Assembly: GCA_022842085.1 (NCBI GenBank)
Contig: JALHQF010000007.1
Coordinates: 1 to 20,763, forward strand
Source of the DNA: Patescibacteria group bacterium
Lineage (GTDB): Bacteria > Patescibacteriota > UBA1384 > CAILIB01
Direction: 5' to 3'
DNA length: 20,763 nt
Positions within the stretch are counted from its first letter, which is position 1, and the number at the start of each line of letters is the position of its first letter. Below, one piece after another: positions 13,465 to 20,082 of the stretch. The notes beneath the pieces are model-generated. The model was not told the DNA's origin. It was given only the letters and a program-made list of their open reading frames with translations, and did not search any database. Both the position numbers and the translations under genes were made by a program.

Positions 13465-14241
13465 ATGGTTCACATTCCAAAGCATGCAGGACGACTCTCG
13501 CTCGTACTCCTCACAGTCTCGCAAGTTGCGTGGTTCTTCTTCGCAAGCAACTTCCCTGACGCGCGCTGGGTTGGCACCTCACTCCACGTGGTTACCTTTG
13601 CTGCAGCCGCGTACTACAGCTTTCTTGCAGCTCGACAAACGCAGGACAATGCCCGCATTGGCCAGGTCCTCAGCCTGCTTGGGATTGGCGCAGTGAGCTT
13701 TAGTATTGCCTCAGCAACCTGGCTCTACTACGTGTATGGACTACAAACGGAAGTTCCATTTCCCTCTTTGGCTGACGTGTTCTTCATCGGTACGGCTGTC
13801 AGCTTCTTCGTTGCACTTCTTCGCTGGGCCCGAGGTATCAGCATGGCGCTCACCCCACTTGCCGAACTTGCTGCCGGAGTGGCCGCGTTCGTCTTCCTCG
13901 GTACCTATGCGTATAGCTCGATCAGCTACCTTCCTTCACTAGAGAGTGATGCCGCAAAGGCAATTGCGCTCGTGGTTCCTTTCTTTGATACCGGCATGGC
14001 CGTGCTCGCTATTCTCATTCTGTTCTCAGTAAGCGGGAGCCTGCGCAAACGCCAGTTTCCCATCCTCGCGAGTGCAATTCTCCTTTTGCTTGCGGACCTT
14101 GTCTTCTACACCCGCGTGGCAAATGGGAGCTTCACCAACATAGGCGACCCCGCCGATCTCCTCTACGGCCTTACCGGCTGCAGCTTGCTCCTAGCTGGAC
14201 TGATCAATTTTCAGGCAGTTCGCGCGTCTGCGAACAGCTAA
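13465..14241 (+). CDS. Multi-pass membrane protein resembling a stand-alone MASE-type sensor domain
   Basis: A 258-residue protein with about eight hydrophobic segments and short loops. The loop PFPSLADVFFIGTAVSFF resembles the P-PS-AD-x-F pattern found in N-terminal membrane sensor domains of some GGDEF/EAL proteins, but no signalling output domain follows; DPADLLYGLTGCSLLLAG near the C-terminus may belong to the same unit. Function is unknown. The ATG at 13465 is preferred to an in-frame start at 13273 because the latter lies inside the opposite kinase gene and adds a non-hydrophobic tail, and TACTCT is correctly placed before 13465. The 3' end overlaps idi by 4 nt (convergent). It could partner with the orphan kinase across the promoter, but that is speculation. 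Confidence 0.8.
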   Translation: MVHIPKHAGRLSLVLLTVSQVAWFFFASNFPDARWVGTSLHVVTFAAAAYYSFLAARQTQDNARIGQVLSLLGIGAVSFSIASATWLYYVYGLQTEVPFPSLADVFFIGTAVSFFVALLRWARGISMALTPLAELAAGVAAFVFLGTYAYSSISYLPSLESDAAKAIALVVPFFDTGMAVLAILILFSVSGSLRKRQFPILASAILLLLADLVFYTRVANGSFTNIGDPADLLYGLTGCSLLLAGLINFQAVRASANS

Positions 14242-14783
14242 GCCTCAAAGAATGGGTGCCGCAAGAGGGCGAGGATCGCAAGCTCTTCTTGCATCCATGG
14301 CGAAAACGCCTGCGGGTTTTCTGCCAGGGCCTGCTGAAGCTGCGTGAAGCTCACCCAACGCACTGCCGCAACTTCGTCTGGGTTTGGCACCGGAGTAGCA
14401 TCGAGCTGTGCACAGAGAACCGGACAAACCTCATGCTCTTCGATTCCTTGGTGCACGGTTCGGTAGCGATAGTAGTTTACCAAGAGACGAACCTTGGACG
14501 GATCGATCGCAACACCAAGCTCAAAAGCAACCCTTCGACATGCCGCATCTTCTAGGGTTTCACCTGGTGCAGGATGCCCGCAGCACGCGTTGCTCCATGC
14601 TCCAGGCCACACCTGCTTCCTCTGCGAACGCTGCTGGAGCAGGTGCTGCCCTTGAGAGTTAACCACAAAGAGCGAGAATCCCCGGTGAAGATCGGTTTGA
14701 CCTGCGCCTCCATGTACTACCTGCTTCTCACGCTCACCAATAGGGTCTCCCAGGGGACTAACGAGGGTTACAAGCTCTTGCAT
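14238..14783 (-). CDS. idi: Isopentenyl-diphosphate delta-isomerase, type I (Nudix)
   Basis: Interconverts IPP and DMAPP, supplying starter units for the carotenoid pathway. The 181-residue protein has WPGAWSNACCGHP with the catalytic Cys (NxxCGHP in E. coli), the Nudix-like PGETLEDAACRRVAFELGV and the catalytic glutamates in GIEEHEVCPVL. The N-terminus MQELVTLVSPLGDPIGEREK and HRGFSLFVVNSQGQHLL aligns with the usual start, which makes the 26-nt overlap with the end of cruF real rather than a misplaced start. The two genes are therefore tightly coupled in one operon, transcribed from the divergent promoter at 15475-15495. Confidence 0.95.
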   Translation of the reverse strand: MQELVTLVSPLGDPIGEREKQVVHGGAGQTDLHRGFSLFVVNSQGQHLLQQRSQRKQVWPGAWSNACCGHPAPGETLEDAACRRVAFELGVAIDPSKVRLLVNYYRYRTVHQGIEEHEVCPVLCAQLDATPVPNPDEVAAVRWVSFTQLQQALAENPQAFSPWMQEELAILALLRHPFFEA

Positions 14784-15474
14784 TAGCCCACCATAGCCAG
14801 AGAAGTAACAGTGCGCCAGGTACCAGGGTAAGCCAGAACCCGAAGGTCAGTGCCACCGCAAGCCAAAACACCGTCGCTAACTCAAGCGTGAGCATGCCGT
14901 AGCGCGGCACATTGCGGGGGGCAAGCTGCACAAGCACGCCCGCAAGGTAGCCGGTAAGGAGCCATCCCAAAAAGTTACTGAGTGGAATACCGTACCAGAA
15001 ACCACCATATGGCCAACGCCAAAAACCAAGACCAGTTGCTGCCGGGGGATCAAGTACGAGATCGAAGAGCGTAAGGGCAACCGCAACGGCAAGCGCATGC
15101 AAGCGCACATCCCGCACTGTCGCACGCACAAGCACTGTGGCGGAGAGTACCTGCGGCACCCACGCCACCGGCACAAGCCAGGGTACTAAATCTGCGATCT
15201 TCCCACCCAGTCCCTCACCATAGGCAAAGGGCCCGTAGGGAAATCCTGAGGCAATTGAGCTGAACTCAAAGAGGTACGCCAGCAAACTCAGAACAACTAC
15301 CACGCCGAAAAATCGCCACCCCTGCCGTGAGCGGACCCACGCCAGGAGCACCGGTGCTGCGGTGAGCCAAAGCGCAACCGCCGCACCGCCCCCACTTGCC
15401 TGCTGCATGTAGGGCGCAACGAAAAGGCCGCTCGCAAACGTACCAATAAGGAAGGGTATTCGAATGTTTCGCAT
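14758..15474 (-). CDS. cruF: Carotenoid hydratase, CruF family (bisanhydrobacterioruberin hydratase-like)
   Basis: A 238-residue membrane protein with about seven hydrophobic segments. Conserved signatures of the CruF/DUF422 family are present: Glu70 in YLFEFSSIASGFPYGPFAYG, VPWLVPVAWVPQVL (97-110), the aspartates in LFDLVLDPPAA (136-146) and W-RWPYGGFWYGIPLSNFLGWLLTG (152-175). In haloarchaea CruF adds water to the C50 ends of bisanhydrobacterioruberin; in other bacteria CruF relatives hydrate gamma-carotene or lycopene ends. Here a UbiA-type lycopene elongase is divergently encoded 21 nt away, which favours the C50 role. ATG 15474 is preceded by TACCGT, 8 nt upstream, in a palindrome. A heterodimeric C50 cyclase was considered and rejected on motifs. 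Confidence 0.88.
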   Translation of the reverse strand: MRNIRIPFLIGTFASGLFVAPYMQQASGGGAAVALWLTAAPVLLAWVRSRQGWRFFGVVVVLSLLAYLFEFSSIASGFPYGPFAYGEGLGGKIADLVPWLVPVAWVPQVLSATVLVRATVRDVRLHALAVAVALTLFDLVLDPPAATGLGFWRWPYGGFWYGIPLSNFLGWLLTGYLAGVLVQLAPRNVPRYGMLTLELATVFWLAVALTFGFWLTLVPGALLLLWLWWANARACNPR

Positions 15475-15495
15475 CTCTTGCTACGGTAGCAGGAG
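15475..15495. promoter_or_regulatory. Shared palindromic bidirectional promoter, cruF-idi / lycopene elongase
   Basis: The 21-nt gap contains the 13-bp palindrome TGCTACGGTAGCA (15479-15491, centre G15485). Read on the plus strand it is an extended -10, TGC plus TACGGT, ending 8 nt before ATG 15496; read on the minus strand it is TGC plus TACCGT, ending 8 nt before ATG 15474. Both directions therefore share one overlapping -10 element and presumably compete for RNA polymerase. Sequence symmetry is direct; function is inferred. Confidence 0.65.
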
Positions 15496-16338
15496 ATGCT
15501 CTCGTTCTCACGGATCCTTCAGATCTCACGGCCACGGTTTTGGATATACGTTACTGGTCCATTCCTACTTGGCTTGATCGCCGGCACGCCCGACATCGGT
15601 CGCCTTGGAGATCCTTGGCCACTCTTTTGGCTCGTCGCGTTTACACTCCCCTTTAACCTCCTCATCTACGGGCTCAACGACATCGCGGATTACGAAACCG
15701 ATAGACTCAACCCTAAGAAGCAAGGATACGAACAGGTACTCGATAAAGAGCAGCATCGGAGGCTCTTTATCGCTGTGACCACAGCGGTGATCCCTTGGGC
15801 AGGAGCGCTCTTCTGGTTACCTACCACCCCACTCCTCTTCCTCGGGCTCTTCTTTTTCCTAAGCATTGGCTACTCGCTACCACCCCTGCGCTTCAAGGCG
15901 CGACCTTTCTTTGACTCCTTCAGCAACGTGCTCTACGCAGTACCTGGTTTCTTCGCTTACGCCCTCACGAGCGGTACGTTGCCGGCTACTTCGGTTGTTA
16001 TCGCGAGCGCTGCATGGTGTGCAGCCATGCATGCCTACTCAGCAGTGCCCGACATCGAATCAGATCGGGCCGCAGGAACGCCCACAGTTGCCACTGTGCT
16101 TGGCAAATCAGGTACGACAGTGTTCTGTGCCATACTCTGGAGCGCAGCTGCCCTTGCAGCCAGCGCCACACTGGGCATGTGGGCACTCCTTGGCGCGGCT
16201 GTCTACCTTACAATGTGCGGAGGGTACGCCCTTGCAACCTCACACGATTCACTCATGCGCTGGTACCGCGTGTTTCCGCTTGTAAATACCGTAACAGGAG
16301 CCCTCCTTACGGTAGGACTCCTGCAATGGCGCCTTTAG
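15496..16338 (+). CDS. UbiA-family prenyltransferase, probable lycopene elongase
   Basis: An integral membrane prenyltransferase of 280 residues with eight or nine hydrophobic segments. The first aspartate-rich motif is NDIADYETDRLNPKK (Asn61, Asp62, Asp65, Asp69), and the NPKK ending is typical of the LyeJ/CrtEb lycopene-elongase branch. The second is VPDIESDRAAGTPTVATVLG (Asp186, Asp190), preceded by YSLPPLRFKARPFFDSFSN. Lycopene elongases add C5 units from DMAPP to both ends of lycopene, giving C50 carotenoids; the haloarchaeal enzyme also hydrates. The neighbours cruF, idi, crtI, crtB and crtE support this over a quinone or chlorophyll prenyltransferase. ATG 15496 has AGGAG directly against it, too near to act as a Shine-Dalgarno, while an extended -10 is 8 nt upstream. 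Convergent with the next gene, 2 nt between stops. Confidence 0.85.
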   Translation: MLSFSRILQISRPRFWIYVTGPFLLGLIAGTPDIGRLGDPWPLFWLVAFTLPFNLLIYGLNDIADYETDRLNPKKQGYEQVLDKEQHRRLFIAVTTAVIPWAGALFWLPTTPLLFLGLFFFLSIGYSLPPLRFKARPFFDSFSNVLYAVPGFFAYALTSGTLPATSVVIASAAWCAAMHAYSAVPDIESDRAAGTPTVATVLGKSGTTVFCAILWSAAALAASATLGMWALLGAAVYLTMCGGYALATSHDSLMRWYRVFPLVNTVTGALLTVGLLQWRL

Positions 16339-16340
16339 GG

Positions 16341-16682
16341 CTAGGCAGCGAGGAAGAAGCGCTTCCCCTGTTTGCGAACCTTGCCCTGTGCCTTGAGACG
16401 TGAGAGCTGAGCTGACACATTAACCGCAGCAGTCCGTGCCTTTTCAGGGTACCGCTCAGCATAGCTCGTAACTAGGTCACGGTAGGCCATGCCCTCGGTA
16501 CCACCGAGGCGAATCTGCTGAATGAGGTATTCTGGAACCGCAACACCATCACGCTTGCGACGCACGCGCGTCTGACGACCTGGCAGGCTAGTACCTGGCT
16601 GGGTAGCAAGGTTGAGGAAGAAGGCTGCAAGTTCAAGGGGCGTCCCCTCTACTGCGCGCCCGTCGGAAAACATGAGCTTCAT
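16341..16682 (-). CDS. Small basic protein, possible winged-helix domain
   Basis: A 113-residue hypothetical protein. The N-terminal half starts MKLMFSDGRAVEGTPLELAAFFLNLA; a basic linker RQTRVRRKRDG precedes a C-terminal half, GTEGMAYRDLVTSYAERYP followed by a helix with VNVSAQLSRLKAQGKVRKQ and a final strand-like KRFFLAA. Helix-helix-helix followed by a basic hairpin suggests a winged-helix DNA-binding fold, such as a small regulator, but I recognise no named family. It lies between the elongase and crtI, on the crt strand, so it could regulate the pigment genes; it may equally be unrelated. The ATG is preceded by TACTTACG and a T-run, with no Shine-Dalgarno. Confidence 0.7.
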   Translation of the reverse strand: MKLMFSDGRAVEGTPLELAAFFLNLATQPGTSLPGRQTRVRRKRDGVAVPEYLIQQIRLGGTEGMAYRDLVTSYAERYPEKARTAAVNVSAQLSRLKAQGKVRKQGKRFFLAA

Positions 16683-16752
16683 AAAAAACGTAAGTACCTG
16701 TGTGACGCAGGAACATTAGCAAATACAAAATATAAATGCAATACCTAAACTC
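16683..16752. other. AT-rich intergenic stretch downstream of crtI
   Basis: This 70-nt gap between the crtI stop and the small basic protein gene is notably AT-rich for this window (AATACAAAATATAAATG at about 16722-16738). It holds a weak inverted repeat CCTG-N7-CAGG at 16698-16712. I see no convincing terminator, RNA gene or frame. Confidence 0.4.
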
Positions 16753-18249
16753 TTACTCTTTGGGAGGAGTTGATGATGTATCGTTTTTTAGACGTTTTCG
16801 TGCAAGCTGTGCCGATACGAGCACCATTGGCATTCCGATGCCTGGATTTGTGCCCGCGCCCACGTAGTAGAGGTTCTTCACTCGAGGGTGGGTGTTGTTT
16901 GGGCGCCACACAGCGGTTTGTCCGAGGTTGTGGGCAAGACCAAGCGCTGTACCGCCCTGACTGTGGTAATCGGCTTCAAAATCTACACCTGTGTAGCGCC
17001 GCCTCGTTACTATGCGCTCAGTCAGGTCAGCAATTCCAAACTGCTCAGCTATAAAGGTGAGAATTGCATCTTCGTACGCATCAAGCTGCTGTTCGGAAGG
17101 CTGCACACGTGGTGGGATTGGCACCAGAACAAAGAGGTTCTCGTGGTCCTTGGGCGCCACGGTTGGATCGGTAACCGATGGAGCACATACGTAGAGGCTT
17201 GGATCAGCTGGCAGCTCTGGCGTATCGAAAATCTGAGCAAAGTTCTTCTTCCAATCTGCAGAAAAAATGAGGTTGTGGTGGGTTAGCTCTCGAACCCTCC
17301 CCTTTATCCCAAGGTAGAGGATAAACGCACTCGGAGCGAGCACTCGACGATCCCACCATGCCTGGCTGTACACCTGATTTTCACCGCCAAGAAGGTGGGT
17401 ATCCGTCCAGTGTCCGTCTGCATTACTGACTACAACGTCTGCTTCAAGCTTTGTGCCATCTGTAAGCTGCACACCTCGAGCCCTGCCGTTCTCTACAGCA
17501 ATCCGCTCGACTTCTGCTTCAAGGCGCAACGCAGCACCGTGCTCCTGCGCCAACTTCCAGATGGCTTGTGGAAGCTCATGAATGCCACCCATCGGGTAGT
17601 ACACTCCCATCCCAAAGTCGACGTGGTTCATAAGTCGGTAGAGCGCAGGCGTACTGTAGGGCGAGCTGCCAAGGAAAACGAGCTGGTAGGCCAACACCTT
17701 GCGGATACGCTCGTCCTTAAACCAGCGCTTGAGGCTCGATTCCATCGTGCGAAATACATCCAGCTTTCGCCCGTCCTTGAGGTTCTTGAGGGTGACAAAA
17801 TCAAGAAGCGAGTCGTAGTTCTTGTATACGAACCCGTCAAGCGCCACTCGGTACTGCTCTTCGGTTTGGCGGATATAGGTACGAAACTTGTCTCCTGCTC
17901 CTACCTCCCAACGCTCAAAGATTGCTGCCGCATCGTCAACGTCGGCTCGGAAATCTACTAGCTCGCCTTCCGCGAACTTAATGCGGTAGCTTGGATCAAG
18001 CTTCTGCAGCGTGAGGTAGTCGGCAACCCTCTTTCCAAAGAGGCCGAAGAAGTGCTCGAACACATCAGGCATCAGGTACCACGATGGGCCCATATCAAAC
18101 CGAAACCCATCCTGCTCAAACACTCGAGCACGGCCCCCAACCTGGTCGTGTTTCTCAAGTACCGTTACCTCGTACCCATCCTTTGCTAGGAGGGCTGCGG
18201 TAGCAAGGCCACCAAGACCCGCACCAATAATGATTGCTCGCTGCTTCAT
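16753..18249 (-). CDS. crtI: Phytoene desaturase (CrtI type)
   Basis: FAD-dependent desaturase that converts phytoene to lycopene at the membrane. The 498-residue protein has the normal length. The N-terminal dinucleotide-binding signature AIIIGAGLGGLATAALLAKD (5-24) continues to VLEKHDQVGGRARVFEQDGFRFDMGPSW. MNHVDFGMGVYYPMGGIHELPQA is the conserved central region, and NLYYVGAGTNPGIGMPMVLVSAQLARKRL the C-terminal FAD-binding signature. CrtD-type 3,4-desaturases share this fold, and only one such enzyme is in the window, so it may do both steps or a second gene may lie elsewhere. The ATG is 4 nt after the crtB stop, with TAGGAT (also containing an AGGA Shine-Dalgarno) 6 nt upstream. Confidence 0.96.
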   Translation of the reverse strand: MKQRAIIIGAGLGGLATAALLAKDGYEVTVLEKHDQVGGRARVFEQDGFRFDMGPSWYLMPDVFEHFFGLFGKRVADYLTLQKLDPSYRIKFAEGELVDFRADVDDAAAIFERWEVGAGDKFRTYIRQTEEQYRVALDGFVYKNYDSLLDFVTLKNLKDGRKLDVFRTMESSLKRWFKDERIRKVLAYQLVFLGSSPYSTPALYRLMNHVDFGMGVYYPMGGIHELPQAIWKLAQEHGAALRLEAEVERIAVENGRARGVQLTDGTKLEADVVVSNADGHWTDTHLLGGENQVYSQAWWDRRVLAPSAFILYLGIKGRVRELTHHNLIFSADWKKNFAQIFDTPELPADPSLYVCAPSVTDPTVAPKDHENLFVLVPIPPRVQPSEQQLDAYEDAILTFIAEQFGIADLTERIVTRRRYTGVDFEADYHSQGGTALGLAHNLGQTAVWRPNNTHPRVKNLYYVGAGTNPGIGMPMVLVSAQLARKRLKNDTSSTPPKE

Positions 18250-18253
18250 ACCG

Positions 18254-19090
18254 CTATCCTAGCAGGACGCGCAGGCGTTGGAGAGGCTTGGTACGCACCG
18301 AATGATTCAGGTTGTCGTACATACTGACCCGCAGGTTGTGGTGCACGTACTCATACATCCGAATGGCGCGCGCAACTCCCCTGCGCATTTCGGGCGGAAG
18401 CCAGCTCAGACCCTGTTTTGCCACCACGTACCGCACCTCGGCCTCTTGGAGCAACTCCTCAATGAGTGCTCGGTACCCTGGCGTAACCTCGTGTGCGCGC
18501 AGCTGATCCACCGTTACGCCGTGACGCTCCATCCAGTCGAGTGGAAGGTAGAGACGACCACGTTGCTCGAGATCCTCACGTACATCTCGAAGGAAGTTGG
18601 TGAGCTGGAATGCTTCCCCAAGTGCCCGCGCCGCTGGAAGCGCCGTGTCTGGTGCACCGAGAATCCGCGCCATCATGTAACCAACCACCGTGGCAGAGCC
18701 AAACATATAGTCGATAAGGTCATCAAAGCTACTGTAGCCTTCGATATAGGTATCCCACTCCATACAATCGAGAAACGCGTCGACCCACGTATCGGGAATC
18801 GAAAACTCACTGCACAGAAGCGCGAAGGAACGTAGGATTGGCTCCGATTGATCACCCTGATCTCGCGCTGCCACCCACTTTTTTCGCCAGGCTGCCAGCT
18901 CGATTGCAGGATCCGTGCCAGGCGCTGGCTCGTCTACAAGGTTATCTGGGTAGCGCACAAAGGCGTAGAGCACGTACACCCATTGGCGAGTAGCAAAGGG
19001 AAGCTTACGGGTAGCAAGATAGTACGAGGTTGCGTACTGTTTCGTGATCGCTTCACAGAGCGCTATATCGCTCGCACTTGGCGCTTTCAT
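18254..19090 (-). CDS. crtB: Phytoene synthase
   Basis: Condenses two GGPP molecules head-to-head to phytoene. In 278 residues the family motifs are clear: ATSYYLATRKLPFATRQWVYVLYAF at the N-terminus, first aspartate motif RYPDNLVDEP (Asp49 and Asp53; the second residue is Asn where DDxxD is usual), TYIEGYSSFDDLIDYMFGSATVVGYMM, and the second aspartate motif QLTNFLRDVREDLEQRGRLYLP. The retained DxxxD spacing makes activity likely. The start overlaps the crtE stop by 4 nt (ATGA), and crtI starts 4 nt after its stop, so the three genes form one operon. Confidence 0.96.
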   Translation of the reverse strand: MKAPSASDIALCEAITKQYATSYYLATRKLPFATRQWVYVLYAFVRYPDNLVDEPAPGTDPAIELAAWRKKWVAARDQGDQSEPILRSFALLCSEFSIPDTWVDAFLDCMEWDTYIEGYSSFDDLIDYMFGSATVVGYMMARILGAPDTALPAARALGEAFQLTNFLRDVREDLEQRGRLYLPLDWMERHGVTVDQLRAHEVTPGYRALIEELLQEAEVRYVVAKQGLSWLPPEMRRGVARAIRMYEYVHHNLRVSMYDNLNHSVRTKPLQRLRVLLG

Positions 19091-20073
19091 GCGCTGCGCT
19101 GCTCAAGCATTACCACGAGCGCCTGCCACTCCTCCGCATAGAGAAGCCCAGATGGAACGTACGCCTTAGCCTGGGCGTAGCCATCTGCAATCTGTGTGAG
19201 CACTGCTTGCTGAGCACCACATGCTACAGCAACGCTCCTGAGTGCCTCGAGTGAACCCGTGGCAAGCGCCTCACGCCACTCCGCATCTGCGCCACACGCG
19301 TGTACGGCCTGTGTCACCGAAGTGTGCTGGTGGTGAGCAACATCGAGCCCGCCTGGTTTTCCAAGCACGTCATTCTCCTGGAAAAGATCAAGGTAGTCAT
19401 CCTGAAGCTGGAAAGCGTAACCAACGGCAGTGCCAAAGTGCTCCGCAAACTCCATGAGGTGCTCTGCGCCCGCTACAGCAAAGCCTGCACGCATTGGACC
19501 AACCACCGAATACCTGGCGGTCTTCAGGAGCGTTTTGGTTGCAAACTGCTCGGCCGAGAGCACCGTATGAAGCGATGCGTCAAGGTCGAGCGACTGACCA
19601 AGCACCACCTCCTGCAGAAGTCGACTCACTTCAGGCAGAGCTGACTGAAGGGCCGGATCGCTCGTGAGCTGACGCCATGCCCAGGTGTACACCAAGTCAC
19701 CCATAAGCATTGCTTGCCAGTCTGCATGGTCGCTTCCCAGGCGATCACGCAGTGCGGCATGAATGGTCGGCATACCGTGGCGAACGTCGGCACGATCCAT
19801 AATGTCGTCATGGATCAGGGCGAAAAGGTGGATAAGTTCGAGGCTGTACTCCAGCTTGTCGGTTTGTACCGTCGCACCCGCCGACCGCGCCGCGAGGTGA
19901 GCAAGGTAGGGGCGAACTCGCTTCCCGCTTGCAGTACCAACTGCAAGCGTTGCGGTAAGCAGTGGATCAAGCACCGTGCCAGCTGGCACTACTTGCTTTG
20001 CATCTGCAATACACTCCTCAAGGCAAGCGGTAAACCGCAGCGAAAAGTCGTTTCGAAATGCTTGGTAGCTCAT
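19087..20073 (-). CDS. crtE: Geranylgeranyl diphosphate synthase (polyprenyl synthetase family)
   Basis: Makes GGPP from IPP and allylic diphosphates, for carotenoids and possibly other lipids. The 328-residue protein has GKRVRPYL near residue 54, the first aspartate-rich motif LIHLFALIHDDIMDRADVRHG and the second FQLQDDYLDLFQENDVLGKPGG. The first motif has no two-residue insertion between aspartates, and Phe sits five residues before it, a pattern I associate with archaeal-type (type I) GGPP synthases. Product length is therefore probably C20, but C15 or longer cannot be excluded. ATG 20073 is 9 nt after the stop of the upstream AI-2E-family gene, so it is likely part of that operon; crtB overlaps its end. 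Confidence 0.93.
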   Translation of the reverse strand: MSYQAFRNDFSLRFTACLEECIADAKQVVPAGTVLDPLLTATLAVGTASGKRVRPYLAHLAARSAGATVQTDKLEYSLELIHLFALIHDDIMDRADVRHGMPTIHAALRDRLGSDHADWQAMLMGDLVYTWAWRQLTSDPALQSALPEVSRLLQEVVLGQSLDLDASLHTVLSAEQFATKTLLKTARYSVVGPMRAGFAVAGAEHLMEFAEHFGTAVGYAFQLQDDYLDLFQENDVLGKPGGLDVAHHQHTSVTQAVHACGADAEWREALATGSLEALRSVAVACGAQQAVLTQIADGYAQAKAYVPSGLLYAEEWQALVVMLEQRSA

Positions 20074-20082
20074 TGAGGATCA

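Noticed and set aside
14758..15474. First read as a CarD/CrtY-type heterodimeric lycopene cyclase subunit
   Set aside because: Those proteins are about 100-120 residues per subunit with different motifs; the Glu70, FPYGPFAYG, DLVLDPP and NFLGW signatures fit CruF.
16698..16712. CCTG-N7-CAGG near the small basic protein gene considered as a terminator
   Set aside because: The stem is only four base pairs and no T-run follows on either strand at the right place.
18248..18261. A separate strong promoter for crtI inside the crt operon (TAGGAT)
   Set aside because: The hexamer overlaps the last crtB codons, also forms an AGGA Shine-Dalgarno, and the 4-nt gap implies coupling, so I mention it only as a possible site.
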